A stretch of 64,000 nucleotides of DNA from Lachnospiraceae bacterium (GTDB taxonomy: Bacteria > Bacillota > Clostridia > Lachnospirales > Lachnospiraceae). Below, piece by piece: positions 50,866 through 60,500 of this stretch. The translations under genes and the position numbers were made by a program. Under the pieces are notes generated by a model that was not told where the DNA came from, made no database searches, and saw only the letters and a program-made list of their open reading frames with translations. The stretch is from positions 62,001 to 126,000 of the forward strand of contig CAAGMZ010000020.1 of NCBI GenBank assembly GCA_900771195.1, read 5' to 3'. Each line of letters begins with the position of its first letter. The first letter of the stretch is position 1.

Positions 50866-51318
50866 TTATTTATCGCTGCCGCCCGCTCCGTATTTGTAAC
50901 TTACCAGCTCGTCTATCTCTTTCTTTTCCTGTGCGCTCAGTTCTTCCAGAAATCCTTCAAATGCCTTTTCACGCAGTTTCTCATGCGTCTTTCTCTCTTT
51001 CATAACTTCGCTCAGTCTGGACTTGGCTGCCTCCAGGTTCTTCTCGGCAACCCTGACCTTGACCAGCTGGTCTTTAATAAGCTCTTTTTGATAATTAATG
51101 GCATTTCTGGCATCCATCAGTTCTCTGACATTAAGGCTCCCCTGCGCCTTTTTTCTGTATGAATCCTCAAGCCGTTTTTTGCCTGCAAAAAGCTTTTCCA
51201 GACGGGCCTGCTCCTCGTTAAGCCTTGCCCTGCTGGAAGCATACAAAGCCTTGGCCTGTGATTCCATTTTGTATTTGATGTCGAGAATGTTCTGCATTCT
51301 GTATGAAAATTTAGCCAT
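50866..51318 (-). CDS. fliJ: Flagellar export chaperone FliJ
   Basis: Coiled-coil protein of 150 residues, highly charged throughout, beginning KFSYRMQNILDIKYKME as in FliJ. It helps recycle export chaperones and stimulates the FliI ATPase at the gate. The call rests on the N-terminal pattern, helical content and position directly after fliI (28 bp). Confidence 0.9.
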   Translation of the reverse strand: MAKFSYRMQNILDIKYKMESQAKALYASSRARLNEEQARLEKLFAGKKRLEDSYRKKAQGSLNVRELMDARNAINYQKELIKDQLVKVRVAEKNLEAAKSRLSEVMKERKTHEKLREKAFEGFLEELSAQEKKEIDELVSYKYGAGGSDK

Positions 51319-51346
51319 TTAAAACTCCTCTGAATCATGTCTTTAG

Positions 51347-52684
51347 TTATGAGGCTTTATTTTCTCCGTTATCCGGTCCGGGTTCGTCAAAAATTTTTCT
51401 CATCTCTTCAATTTCTTCATCAAAGGACATTTTTGCGTATGTCTCCTGTGTGAGAAATTCGTTGACCTTGTCTATTTTGCTTATGGCATAATCAATGTCC
51501 TTATTGCTTCCGGCCTTATATGCCCCTATGTTAATGAGGTCTTCGGATTCGCTGTATGTAGCCATGACATTCTTAAGCCGGCCTGCAAGCGCCTTCTGTT
51601 CCTTCGTAACAATTGAACTCATGCAACGCGATATGCTCTGAAGTACGTCAATGGCCGGATAGTGATTCTTATGGGCAAGCTTTCTTGAAAGCATAATATG
51701 ACCGTCCAATATACTTCTTGCCGTATCAGTAATCGGCTCATTGAAATCATCGCCGTCCACAAGAACCGTGTAAAGTCCGGTAATGGAGCCTTTTCCGGCA
51801 TTTCCCGCACGCTCAAGCAGCTTTGGCATCTCGCTGTACATGCTTGGCGGATATCCTCTGGTAACAGGAGGCTCCCCTGTGGCAAGTCCTATCTCGCGCT
51901 GTGCCATCGAAAAACGCGTGAGCGAATCCATCATAAGCAGCACGTCCCTGCCCTGATCCCTGAAATACTCGGCAATTGCAGTCGCCGTCATTGCAGCTTT
52001 TTTACGGATAAGCGCCGGCTTGTCCGAAGTAGCCACAACAACAACGCTTCTCTTCATTCCCTCTTCGCCAAGGTCCTTCTCTATAAATTCCCTGACCTCA
52101 CGCCCGCGCTCTCCGATAAGCGCAATGACATTTATATCAGCTTTGGTATTTCTGGCAAACATACCCATCAGCGTACTTTTTCCCACTCCGCTTCCGGCAA
52201 AAATACCGATTCTCTGGCCCTTTCCAACCGTCATCAGCGCATCGACGGCTTTTACCCCAAGCGGAAGTACCGTGTCAATTATGACACGTTTCATCGGGTC
52301 GGGAGCGCCTGCATCCACCGGATATTTCTCATAAGTCTGGATTTCGGAACCGTCAATCGGATTGCCGAGTCCGTCAACCGTCTTTCCCAAAAGTCCCTCT
52401 CCCACTTTTACGCAAAGCCTCTCGTCAGTGTTCTCGACTATGCAGCCGGGGCCTATTCCATCCACGCTTTCGAAAGGCATAAGGATTATTCTTTTTTCAC
52501 GGAAACCTACGACTTCGGCGTTTATGTACCTGTCCGGAGCGTCCTTAAGAATAATATGACATACATCATTAAGCCTGGCGTCAGGGCCTATGGACTCTAT
52601 TGTAAGACCCACGACCTTGGACACCTTGCCCATTTTCTTGTAAAAAGATTTATTTAAAAGATCATAATATTTTGCGGTATACAA
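51347..52684 (-). CDS. fliI: Flagellar export ATPase FliI
   Basis: Hexameric ATPase of about 445 residues, related to the F1 beta subunit. P-loop GIFAGSGVGKSTLMG, GERGREVREFIEKDLG and DSLTRFSMAQREIGLATGEPP are present. Start choice is uncertain: a TTG at 52684, eight bases after GGGAG, gives MYTAKYYDLLNKSFYK, which fits the family N-terminus; the frame is open to a GTG at 52723 overlapping fliH. Confidence 0.93.
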   Translation of the reverse strand: MYTAKYYDLLNKSFYKKMGKVSKVVGLTIESIGPDARLNDVCHIILKDAPDRYINAEVVGFREKRIILMPFESVDGIGPGCIVENTDERLCVKVGEGLLGKTVDGLGNPIDGSEIQTYEKYPVDAGAPDPMKRVIIDTVLPLGVKAVDALMTVGKGQRIGIFAGSGVGKSTLMGMFARNTKADINVIALIGERGREVREFIEKDLGEEGMKRSVVVVATSDKPALIRKKAAMTATAIAEYFRDQGRDVLLMMDSLTRFSMAQREIGLATGEPPVTRGYPPSMYSEMPKLLERAGNAGKGSITGLYTVLVDGDDFNEPITDTARSILDGHIMLSRKLAHKNHYPAIDVLQSISRCMSSIVTKEQKALAGRLKNVMATYSESEDLINIGAYKAGSNKDIDYAISKIDKVNEFLTQETYAKMSFDEEIEEMRKIFDEPGPDNGENKAS

Positions 52685-52713
52685 AAAACCAACTCCCAAA
52701 AGTAATGCCTGCC

Positions 52714-53517
52714 CTATCTGCACACAGAACTTATAAGTCTGATTTCCCTGATAAGGTTCTCAAGCTGAATGTCCAGACTGCAGTCAAAGACTCCTGCGTC
52801 AGTCTCGATAATGCACTGATTCTTGGCAAGCTGCTGGTCCTTGACTATATCTATATTGATTTCTGATGAAGCAGCACCGTAAATCATATCCTTGTTGCTG
52901 ACAAGAAATTTGTAATCCTCTTCAGAAACGCGTATGACAAATTCCCTGCTCATTTCACTGTTTCTGATTACCCCGTTTACGAGAGTGACAATGATTTCAC
53001 GCTGTTCCCCAAGCACCACGTTAAAGGCCTTCGCCATAACATCGGTTATAGTAGATACCAGTTCAGGCTCCAGTGCAGACTCCAACTCCTCATAATGTTT
53101 TATGAGCTTCTTTTCTTTTTCCGCATACTCATTCTCAAGGGCAGTAAGCCTGTCAGACAGAATTTTATCATTGTCCGTCTCGGCCTGCCTGCAGCCCTCG
53201 TCATATCCGTTTTTTCTGGCCTGCTCCCTGATGTCCTCTGCTTCTTTTCTGGCTTCCTCAACGATAAGCGCTGCCGAAGCTTCTGCCTCCGCAACTGCAT
53301 CGGGGCAATCCGTCTCCTGCTCCGGGTCTTTTACAAGCTGCTCGACAGTTGCCGCGTCAAGTCCGCATATAAAACCGTCAGCATCCTCCTGCTCTGCACG
53401 CTGCCCAAATCCTTTTTTCTGTTGGGCAAGAATAGCGTCTACCATTTTATTGGAATCAATAACAAGCTTATCATCGTCTTTTATAACTATATTGCTGCAC
53501 TTAACAAGATTAGACAA
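52714..53517 (-). CDS. fliH: Flagellar export regulator FliH
   Basis: Protein of 267 residues with a Glu/Ala/Lys-rich helical N-terminal two thirds (ASAALIVEEARKEAEDIREQ, then ARKNGYDEGCRQ) and a C-terminal domain of V-ATPase E-subunit type. It binds FliI and docks it to the C ring. It overlaps the end of fliG by eight bases. Confidence 0.92.
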   Translation of the reverse strand: MSNLVKCSNIVIKDDDKLVIDSNKMVDAILAQQKKGFGQRAEQEDADGFICGLDAATVEQLVKDPEQETDCPDAVAEAEASAALIVEEARKEAEDIREQARKNGYDEGCRQAETDNDKILSDRLTALENEYAEKEKKLIKHYEELESALEPELVSTITDVMAKAFNVVLGEQREIIVTLVNGVIRNSEMSREFVIRVSEEDYKFLVSNKDMIYGAASSEINIDIVKDQQLAKNQCIIETDAGVFDCSLDIQLENLIREIRLISSVCR

Positions 53518-54523
53518 TTATCTCGTCACCTCCGCCTCTGGAGACAACGATCTCACCTGAATCCTCAAGCTTTCTGATTATGTTGACAATCTTCTGCTGT
53601 GCTTCCTCAACATCCTTGAGTCTGACAGGTCCCATAAACTCCATATCTTCCTTGATCATGGCTGCCAGACGCTTTGAAAGGTTCCTGAATATGACATTCT
53701 GAACTTCCTCATTGGAATTCTTAAGCGCAACTGCAAGATCATTATTATCCACATCACGAAGAACTCGCTGGATTGCCCTGTCATCAAGCGAGATAATATC
53801 CTCGAATACAAACATCTTGCGGCGAATCTCGTCTGCAAGCTCCGGATCCTCCATCTCGAGAGTTTCCAGAATATGCCTTTCGGTACCTCTGTCAACTGCA
53901 TTGAGTATTGCAACAATCGCATCCGTACCACCCACAATGGTGTAATCCTGATTGACCAGCGATGACAGTTTTCTCTCGAGCACTCCTTCGACCTCTTTTA
54001 TCACATCAGGAGACGTTCTGTCCATTGTTGCGATTCTCTTGGCAACATCTGACTGCTTTTCAGGCGGTAACGCCGATACGACCTGTGCAGCCTGTCCTGA
54101 AGGCAGATATGACAGCACCAGTGCTATCGTCTGCGGATGCTCATCCTGTATAAAGTTGAGAAGCTGTGCCGGATCAGTTTTTCTGACAAACTCAAACGGC
54201 CTTACCTGAAGGCTCGCAGTAAGCTTTCCGATAACATCCCTTGCCTTTTCCTGTCCAAGTGCCTTTTCAAGGAGTTCCTTGGCATATGAAATACCACCCT
54301 CTGCGATATACTGTTGGGCAAGGCATACCTCATAAAACTCATTGAGCACCTCTTCCTTGACGCCCGGAGACACACTGCTTGTATTGGCAATTTCCAGGGT
54401 AAGCTGCTCTATCTCGTCCTCCTTAAGGTGCTTGAATATCTGTGCTGATTTCTCAGGTCCAAGCGCTATAAGAAGTATTGCACTCTTTTGTAAACCATCA
54501 AGACCATTTTTTGACTTGGCCAT
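53510..54523 (-). CDS. fliG: C-ring switch protein FliG
   Basis: Motor switch protein of 337 residues with three armadillo-type domains. Signatures: KSAILLIALGPEKSAQIFKHL at the N-terminus, EHPQTIALVLSYL in the middle domain, and the C-terminal charged torque helix in DEIRRKMFVFEDIISLDDRAIQRVLRDVD. It transmits torque from MotA to the rotor. Lies 13 bp after fliF. Confidence 0.96.
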   Translation of the reverse strand: MAKSKNGLDGLQKSAILLIALGPEKSAQIFKHLKEDEIEQLTLEIANTSSVSPGVKEEVLNEFYEVCLAQQYIAEGGISYAKELLEKALGQEKARDVIGKLTASLQVRPFEFVRKTDPAQLLNFIQDEHPQTIALVLSYLPSGQAAQVVSALPPEKQSDVAKRIATMDRTSPDVIKEVEGVLERKLSSLVNQDYTIVGGTDAIVAILNAVDRGTERHILETLEMEDPELADEIRRKMFVFEDIISLDDRAIQRVLRDVDNNDLAVALKNSNEEVQNVIFRNLSKRLAAMIKEDMEFMGPVRLKDVEEAQQKIVNIIRKLEDSGEIVVSRGGGDEIIV

Positions 54524-54536
54524 TAGTTATCTCTCC

Positions 54537-56159
54537 TTATCCCCAGTCATCATTAAGCCAATTGCGCAAAAGAGCTGCAACAGCTTCCGGGTTCTCATCA
54601 ACAAATTTTTCTATCGCCACACGGGTTGCCGACTTATCCTGCAAATCTATATCTGCGACCGTAGGCTGCTGTTCCTTGGTAGTAGCAAGCATGTCCTCCA
54701 CGCTGAGTTCCGGCTCGGTCTCGGCAACAGTGACCGGCTTCATGCTCCTGATTATTATGAATATAAGCAGTGCTGCAATAAGAACTGCAAGTATAATCTG
54801 AATAATGAAGAACGGCGACCTTGCCGACTTTTGCGTATCATAAAAAGCATTCCTTGTGTATGCCATCACGGAAATATTAGCTGTAGGAATTCCCGTAGCC
54901 TTGCTCACAAGGTCTATCCATGTATCATCAACATCTATCTGTACAGGGTCCGAATTGGCAGCCTTGTACTGTTCCCATGTCAGGTCACCCAGTAATCCCT
55001 GTTCCCTGGCATCTTCCTCATATATCTGATTCACCTTGGTAGCTACCAGGGCAATAGTTGAATTGTCAAAATCAACCTGTCCCGAAGCCTGTGACGTAGT
55101 AGTAATGGTCTCGTCCTGAAGCCAGTCAATATCAGAAACCGTATACTCTGAGGATGTACCGTCACCATTCTGTATCATATATGTGGTATCTTCATCATTG
55201 GACTCGGTTCCTGCAGCCCCGCTTGCATCCGTAAAGCTTCCGCTGGACGTAACATTATAGCTGTGGCTCTTAAGTCCCTCTTCGCTTCCATCGGGGATGT
55301 TATATTTCTTGGAGACGACCTCCACATCATCAAAATTAACCTTCAGATTGGGAGCAACCGCAAGATCGGTATAATAATCATTGGCGAGAAAAACACTCTT
55401 GGCATTGGCGATTATTGCCTGTTCAAGCTGCTGTTTTACCTTGAGATTAGCCTTTCCCGATGCATAGCTTGAATCCCTGCCTCCATGATAAAGAAGTCGT
55501 CCTGTGGAATCCAGTACCGTAACATTATTGTTGGTAGCCTCATCCGACTTGGAGCTGTCCGCACTTCCCACATTGGTAGCCAGCAAAAGTCCTATGGACT
55601 CACACTGGTCTTCGTCAAGTTCATGTGTAAGTGTAAGTATGGCCGTGATTGAAGCATCTTCATCCGATGAAAAAATAGTGCTGTCAGTATCTTTAAAATC
55701 AATCGTTACCCTGGCTTTCTTGATGCCCTCAATTGATTCAAGATCTCTGGCAAACTTAGATTCCAGATAAGCCTTATACTTGTTCTTGGAATCCGTCGAC
55801 GTGGTCGTAAAACTGCCATTAACGGCATCCTCCAGAGAATATCCGTCGGAAGAGATATTGTTGGAGCCCAGTGTGAGCTTGGCCTCAACATAATCATCAT
55901 TGCTGACTCTTATCACATTGTTACGGTCCACCGTGCAGTTAATGCCTGCATCCGTGAGAATGCCGCGCACTTCCACAGCCTCGGATTCGCTTGTGCAGTT
56001 ACGTATTACCACGCTTGTGTCCCTGTTCAGCACGATTGCCATAATGATTATGGCACCTGCTATTGCAGCGGACACAGAGATAAATACGGTCTTTTGTTTT
56101 TTGTTAAATTTATTCCAGAAATCCTTGATTTTCTCAAGAACCGCTTTAATTCTGTCCAT
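54537..56159 (-). CDS. fliF: MS-ring protein FliF
   Basis: Membrane protein of 540 residues forming the MS ring. Membrane segments at about 22-43 and 440-462 bracket a large extracytoplasmic region with YscJ/RBM-type domains (ESKFARDLESIEGIKKARVT). The C-terminal tail VDENPEAVAALLRNWLNDDWG is the FliG-binding segment. GGAG precedes the ATG. Confidence 0.96.
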   Translation of the reverse strand: MDRIKAVLEKIKDFWNKFNKKQKTVFISVSAAIAGAIIIMAIVLNRDTSVVIRNCTSESEAVEVRGILTDAGINCTVDRNNVIRVSNDDYVEAKLTLGSNNISSDGYSLEDAVNGSFTTTSTDSKNKYKAYLESKFARDLESIEGIKKARVTIDFKDTDSTIFSSDEDASITAILTLTHELDEDQCESIGLLLATNVGSADSSKSDEATNNNVTVLDSTGRLLYHGGRDSSYASGKANLKVKQQLEQAIIANAKSVFLANDYYTDLAVAPNLKVNFDDVEVVSKKYNIPDGSEEGLKSHSYNVTSSGSFTDASGAAGTESNDEDTTYMIQNGDGTSSEYTVSDIDWLQDETITTTSQASGQVDFDNSTIALVATKVNQIYEEDAREQGLLGDLTWEQYKAANSDPVQIDVDDTWIDLVSKATGIPTANISVMAYTRNAFYDTQKSARSPFFIIQIILAVLIAALLIFIIIRSMKPVTVAETEPELSVEDMLATTKEQQPTVADIDLQDKSATRVAIEKFVDENPEAVAALLRNWLNDDWG

Positions 56160-56234
56160 CCGATATGTCTCCTAAGATATGCCGGTTTGTCACACCACGA
56201 CAAGGCACATTGCCTGTACGGCAGCGTGCCTATG

Positions 56235-56564
56235 CTAAATCTGCATATTCATTATTTCCTTGTAAGCCTGCAAAAGCTGGTTTTTAATTGCCACCGTATA
56301 TTGCAGCGACAGACTTGCCTTACGCTCAATAACAGCAAGCTCATGCGTACTTGTAAGCTTTCCGGTCGCATAATCAACTTCGGCCTGATTAGCCTCCTGC
56401 AGATAATTATTAGTATCAGTAATCATCCCGACAGCAGCATTGTATATGCTGTCAAAAAGTGAAGCATCCGATTCCGCATTCCGGGATCTTGAAAGACCCT
56501 GTTTCTCAAGCAGATCCCTGATGCCCTCCGATGACACATTAAGCACGTTAATAGGTGTATCCAT
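56235..56564 (-). CDS. fliE: Rod-MS ring junction protein FliE
   Basis: Protein of 109 residues. The helical C-terminal part LTSTHELAVIERKASLSLQY, then TVAIKNQLLQAYKEIMNMQI, is the FliE signature. It links the rod to the MS ring and is exported early. Position after flgB and flgC is conserved. Confidence 0.94.
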   Translation of the reverse strand: MDTPINVLNVSSEGIRDLLEKQGLSRSRNAESDASLFDSIYNAAVGMITDTNNYLQEANQAEVDYATGKLTSTHELAVIERKASLSLQYTVAIKNQLLQAYKEIMNMQI

Positions 56565-56574
56565 GCTTTACCTC

Positions 56575-57018
56575 CTACTCCATAATGGAAAGACCCTTCG
56601 ATGCTATTGTCTTACTGGCATCAAAAGCCGTAGCGTTGGCCTCAAATGATCTTGTTGCGTCAATGAGGTCTGTCATCTCCGTTACAATATTCACATTAGG
56701 ATAAAGCACATACCCGTTCTCATCTGCATCAGGATGTGAGGGATCATACACAAGATTCATATCAGTATCCGTGTCCTTCACGATTGCAGTAGCCTTAACT
56801 CCGTTACCGATTCCGTTTATAGTTCTGTTAAGAACCTGACCGAAAGAGTTCTGCACCGAAACCTTTTCCGTCAGTATTACATTCTTGCGGACATAAGGTC
56901 CTCCCTCCTTAGTCCTTGTTGTATCGGCATTTGCTATATTCTCTGAGATAACGTCCATTCTGAGGCGCTGGGCGCTCATTCCTGAGGCGTTAATGTTCAT
57001 TCCTGAAAAAATTGCCAT
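56575..57018 (-). CDS. flgC: Proximal rod protein FlgC
   Basis: Rod protein of 147 residues with the N-terminal MNINASGMSAQRLRMDVISE and NIANADTTRT motif and the C-terminal MTDLIDATRSFEANATAFDA heptad helix typical of flagellar axial proteins. Lies 34 bp after flgB. Confidence 0.96.
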   Translation of the reverse strand: MAIFSGMNINASGMSAQRLRMDVISENIANADTTRTKEGGPYVRKNVILTEKVSVQNSFGQVLNRTINGIGNGVKATAIVKDTDTDMNLVYDPSHPDADENGYVLYPNVNIVTEMTDLIDATRSFEANATAFDASKTIASKGLSIME

Positions 57019-57052
57019 AATAACCTCCTAAACAATCATACAAAGCCCATCA

Positions 57053-57457
57053 TCATCCGGATGTCGTCATCGCAGTCTTAAACCTTTCAAACTCCTGCTT
57101 CATGCTGTCCACTACTCCGGTGTAATAATACTGGTTAGATGCAAGCTCCACCTGTTCAGTATCAATGTCCACGTTGTTGCCGTCCAGTCGGTATGATAAG
57201 TTCGCGTTATCAGTATAAACCGACGGTTTCATGCTGTCATAGTCAATATTACGCACTGTCTGCGAAAGCGTGCGTGACGAGGATGCTGCTCTTGCAACCG
57301 CTGAAGAGAGCACCGATTCAAAGCTTATGTCCTGCCTCTTGTAGCCCGGAGTGTCAACATTGGCAATATTACTGCTCAATATCTCATTCCGCTGCCACGA
57401 ATAATCCGCTGCAGACGCAAGCAGATCAACATAAGCAAATGCTCCTGAATTGATCAC
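57053..57457 (-). CDS. flgB: Proximal rod protein FlgB
   Basis: Rod protein of 134 residues, first gene of the motility operon. Uses a GTG start (57457) with AAAGGAG seven bases upstream. The motif SWQRNEILSSNIANVDTPGYKRQDI is diagnostic. A leader of about 80 nucleotides with small hairpins precedes it. Confidence 0.96.
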   Translation of the reverse strand: MINSGAFAYVDLLASAADYSWQRNEILSSNIANVDTPGYKRQDISFESVLSSAVARAASSSRTLSQTVRNIDYDSMKPSVYTDNANLSYRLDGNNVDIDTEQVELASNQYYYTGVVDSMKQEFERFKTAMTTSG

Positions 57458-57500
57458 AGTATGTCTCCTTTCAACGCTTCCATGCTTATTTTATAGTAAT

Positions 57501-57538
57501 CGGCATATCCTTCTGCCGTAAATAGGCATAAAAACCTA
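57501..57538 (-). promoter_or_regulatory. Leader hairpins in front of flgB
   Basis: On the minus strand, right after the expected transcription start, TAGG/CCTA pair around 8 bases (57523-57538), then CGGCA/TGCCG pair around 8 bases (57501-57518). TGCC in the first can instead pair with GGCA of the second, so the two structures can compete. No known riboswitch motif was recognised. Confidence 0.4.
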
Positions 57539-57545
57539 CAAATAT

Positions 57546-57573
57546 ATTATAATTCTTTTGGTGGAAAAGTAAA
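57546..57573 (-). promoter_or_regulatory. Sigma-A promoter of the motility operon
   Basis: On the minus strand TTTACT (57568-57573) and a perfect TATAAT (57546-57551), 16 bp apart. It lies in the 177-bp gap after codY, the largest gap in the 57458-63097 region, and about 80 bases before flgB begins after its leader. Confidence 0.6.
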
Positions 57574-57634
57574 GAAAAAAATGATTTAATATGTCGGACT
57601 GTGACGAAATCACCAAAGCCGGTGAAGAAAATTA

Positions 57635-58420
57635 TTATCCCGGTATTTTACCCCTTTTAAGATTCTCTGCTTCCTCATAAATTGCATTATTGACAACGCG
57701 TATTCTGGTGCCCTTCATCCCGGATGACCTTGCCTCAATGATTCCGGCACCGTCAAGCTTTTTTACTGTATTCACGATAACCGACCTTGTCATTCCCGCT
57801 TCATCGGCAATCCTGCTGGTCACAAGCGTGCCCTCTCCGTCAGGCAGATTCTCTAACAGCAAAAGAAGTGCCCTGCCCTCAGAATCCGACAGTGCCCCCG
57901 CTGCATCCCTGGCCGCCTGCGCATTGCGTTCCCGCAGTGCGCTCTCCTCGCCTTTGTCGCGCATCATTTCAAGACCTATGACTGCCGCACCGTATTCACA
58001 GAGTATAATGTCATCTATGCCATAATCAGAGCCTGTTTTATATGTAAAAACAGTTCCAAGCCTCTCACCTGCAATGTCCACGGGAGTTATCAGAGCTTTA
58101 TATCCGCCTGTTCCGTATGCAAACCCAAGAGTCTCAAGATTGACATTTTCCTTGGTTGAAAGCACGGAAAGCAGACGCTCATTAAATCCGGCGTCTACAT
58201 AAGAACCTATATTACTGCTTAGAAGCTCCTTAAGCTCAGCTATGCCGGCAACGGTGCCGGAGCCCAGCACCTTCCCGTCACTGCCAAGCAAAAGCACATC
58301 TGAACCGAGAATATCGCAAAATACCGTACAGATATCGCTTAAGACAACTTTATCTGAATTTACGTTATGAAGAAACTTATTTATCTTACGCGTCTTATCA
58401 AGTAACTGAACATTACTCAT
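57635..58420 (-). CDS. codY: Global nutrient regulator CodY
   Basis: GTP- and branched-chain-amino-acid-sensing repressor of 261 residues. The GAF-type ligand domain is at about 1-155; the winged helix-turn-helix near 205-245 has SRIADEAGMTRSVIVNTVKK and MKGTRIRVVN. It represses nitrogen, stationary-phase and in some Firmicutes motility genes. Its ATG overlaps the topA stop by one base. Encoded immediately upstream of flgB, as in several Firmicutes. Confidence 0.96.
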   Translation of the reverse strand: MSNVQLLDKTRKINKFLHNVNSDKVVLSDICTVFCDILGSDVLLLGSDGKVLGSGTVAGIAELKELLSSNIGSYVDAGFNERLLSVLSTKENVNLETLGFAYGTGGYKALITPVDIAGERLGTVFTYKTGSDYGIDDIILCEYGAAVIGLEMMRDKGEESALRERNAQAARDAAGALSDSEGRALLLLLENLPDGEGTLVTSRIADEAGMTRSVIVNTVKKLDGAGIIEARSSGMKGTRIRVVNNAIYEEAENLKRGKIPG

Positions 58421-60486
58421 TAATTACCATCCTTTGCCGTAACATAGCCGCATTTTTCATCCGCACATGCGAGCCTGTTCCCCTTCTCAACCATGTATCC
58501 GCCGCACTGAGGACATCTCCTGTCTGATGGTTTGTTCCAGGACATAAAATCACATTCTCTGTTCTCACAGCCAAAATACCTTCTGCCCTTCTTGGTTTTG
58601 AGAATAATTATCTCTCCGCCGCACTGCGGGCATTTGACACCGGCCTTCTCCAGATAAGGCTTAGTGTTACGGCATTCCGGAAATCCGGGGCATGCAAGGA
58701 ATTTTCCGTGCGGTCCGTACTTAATGACCATGTTACGTCCACAATTTTCACAGATGACATCCGTGACCTCATCTGCAATCTTCACATTTTCAAGTTCTTT
58801 TTCGGCAACACTCACTGCCTCTGCAAGGTCAGGATAGAAGTTGCTTACGACAGTCTTCCAGTTAACGGTTCCCTCCTCAACGCTGTCAAGGAGCGATTCC
58901 ATATTCGCAGTAAAATTAACATCGACTATGGCAGGAAAAGAGTTTTTCATTATCCTGTTGACTGCTTCCCCAAGCTCAGTAACATAAAGGTTTTTCTGTT
59001 CCTTGGTGACATAATGCCTTGCAATTATGGTTCCTATGGTAGGCGCATAGGTGGACGGTCTGCCTATTCCCAGCTCTTCCATGGTCTTGACAAGCGATGC
59101 CTCTGTATAATGCGCAGGGGGCTGGGTAAAATGCTGCTTACTGTCGTACTGCTTAAGTGTAAGCTCGGATTTTTCATTGATTGAATGAAGCATCACGCCC
59201 TCTGCCGTCTGGTCATCCTCTGATTTGTATACAAGCATATAACCGTCAAATTTAAGCTTTGACGCAGACATTCCAAAACGATATTCTCCTGCCCCTATTT
59301 TAACATTGGTGGTCTCATACACTGCGCCTGCCATTCTGCTGGCCGCAAAACGCCTCCATATAAGCTGGTAAAGTCTTAACTGGTCGCGGCTCAGTGAATC
59401 CTTAATGTCTGAAGGAAGAACATTTATATTGGTTGGTCTTATTGCTTCATGAGCATCCTGTATCTTCTGCCCTTTTTTCTTAGAAGACTCAGGCTCGCAA
59501 AAATATTTATCTCCATAATTCTCACGGATAAAGCTTCTTGCCGCCGCATCGGCCTCATCCGAAATCCTCGTGGAATCGGTACGCAGGTACGTAATAAGAC
59601 CTATTGTTCCCATTCCCTTTATATCAACGCCCTCATAAAGCTGCTGGGCTATGCGCATTGTCTTCTGCGTGGAAAAATTAAGTGCCTTGGATGCCTCCTG
59701 CTGCAGCGTACTGGTGGTAAAAGGAAGCGGCGCTTTTCTGACACGCTCACCGTTCTTGACATCAACCACCTTAAACTCTGCTTTCTTAAGGTCAGACAGG
59801 ATTTTTTGGACTTCTTCTTCGCTGTGAAGCTCCATTTTAGCCTTTTCTGTGCCTGTGAATTTAGCTGTCACCGGCTTCTTCTCACCTTTCACGGAAAGCT
59901 CTGCCTCTATCGTCCAGTATTCCTCCGGTATAAATGCACTTATCTCTTCTTCCCTGTCACAGATTATCCGAAGCGCAACAGACTGCACACGTCCTGCTGA
60001 AAGACCGCGCTTTACCTTTGCCCAGAGAAGCGGGCTTATCTTATATCCCACCATCCTGTCCAGAATACGGCGTGCCTGCTGTGAATCCACAAGGTTCATG
60101 TTGATTTTGCGCGGGTTCTTTATTGATTCCTTAACTGCATTCTTGGTAATCTCGTTAAAGCTGATTCTGTTGATATCCTTATCTGCGATATTGAGTGCGG
60201 CAGCAAGATGCCATGAAATTGCTTCTCCCTCGCGGTCCGGGTCGGTTGCCAGATAGACCTTGTCAGACTTTTTGACAAGCTTTCTCAGATTGGCAAGCAC
60301 ATCGCCCTTGCCTCTTATGGTAATATATTTCGGCTCAAAATCACCATCCACATCTATTCCTAACGTACTTTTGGGCAGATCTCTCACATGCCCGTTGGAT
60401 GCGGCTACCTCATAATTGGAACCGAGAAATTTCCTGATAGTCTTCACCTTAGCCGGAGACTCAACGATCACAAGATATTTTGCCAT
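58420..60486 (-). CDS. topA: DNA topoisomerase I
   Basis: Type IA topoisomerase of 688 residues that relaxes negative supercoils. TOPRIM domain at the N-terminus (YLVIVESPAKVKTIRKFLG, then DPDREGEAISWHL), catalytic Tyr in GLITYLRTDSTRIS, and three C-terminal C4 zinc ribbons starting near CENCG, CPQCGGEI and CPQCGGYM. Fourteen bases after dprA. Confidence 0.97.
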   Translation of the reverse strand: MAKYLVIVESPAKVKTIRKFLGSNYEVAASNGHVRDLPKSTLGIDVDGDFEPKYITIRGKGDVLANLRKLVKKSDKVYLATDPDREGEAISWHLAAALNIADKDINRISFNEITKNAVKESIKNPRKINMNLVDSQQARRILDRMVGYKISPLLWAKVKRGLSAGRVQSVALRIICDREEEISAFIPEEYWTIEAELSVKGEKKPVTAKFTGTEKAKMELHSEEEVQKILSDLKKAEFKVVDVKNGERVRKAPLPFTTSTLQQEASKALNFSTQKTMRIAQQLYEGVDIKGMGTIGLITYLRTDSTRISDEADAAARSFIRENYGDKYFCEPESSKKKGQKIQDAHEAIRPTNINVLPSDIKDSLSRDQLRLYQLIWRRFAASRMAGAVYETTNVKIGAGEYRFGMSASKLKFDGYMLVYKSEDDQTAEGVMLHSINEKSELTLKQYDSKQHFTQPPAHYTEASLVKTMEELGIGRPSTYAPTIGTIIARHYVTKEQKNLYVTELGEAVNRIMKNSFPAIVDVNFTANMESLLDSVEEGTVNWKTVVSNFYPDLAEAVSVAEKELENVKIADEVTDVICENCGRNMVIKYGPHGKFLACPGFPECRNTKPYLEKAGVKCPQCGGEIIILKTKKGRRYFGCENRECDFMSWNKPSDRRCPQCGGYMVEKGNRLACADEKCGYVTAKDGN

Positions 60487-60500
60487 TCTTATAACCTCAC

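Noticed and set aside
51698..52657. 319-codon plus-strand frame opposite fliI
   Set aside because: Antisense shadow of a strongly conserved ATPase gene; no promoter or ribosome binding site.
57458..57560. c-di-GMP or preQ1 riboswitch in the flgB leader
   Set aside because: The hairpins are small and lack the conserved loops of those classes; only a generic leader can be supported.
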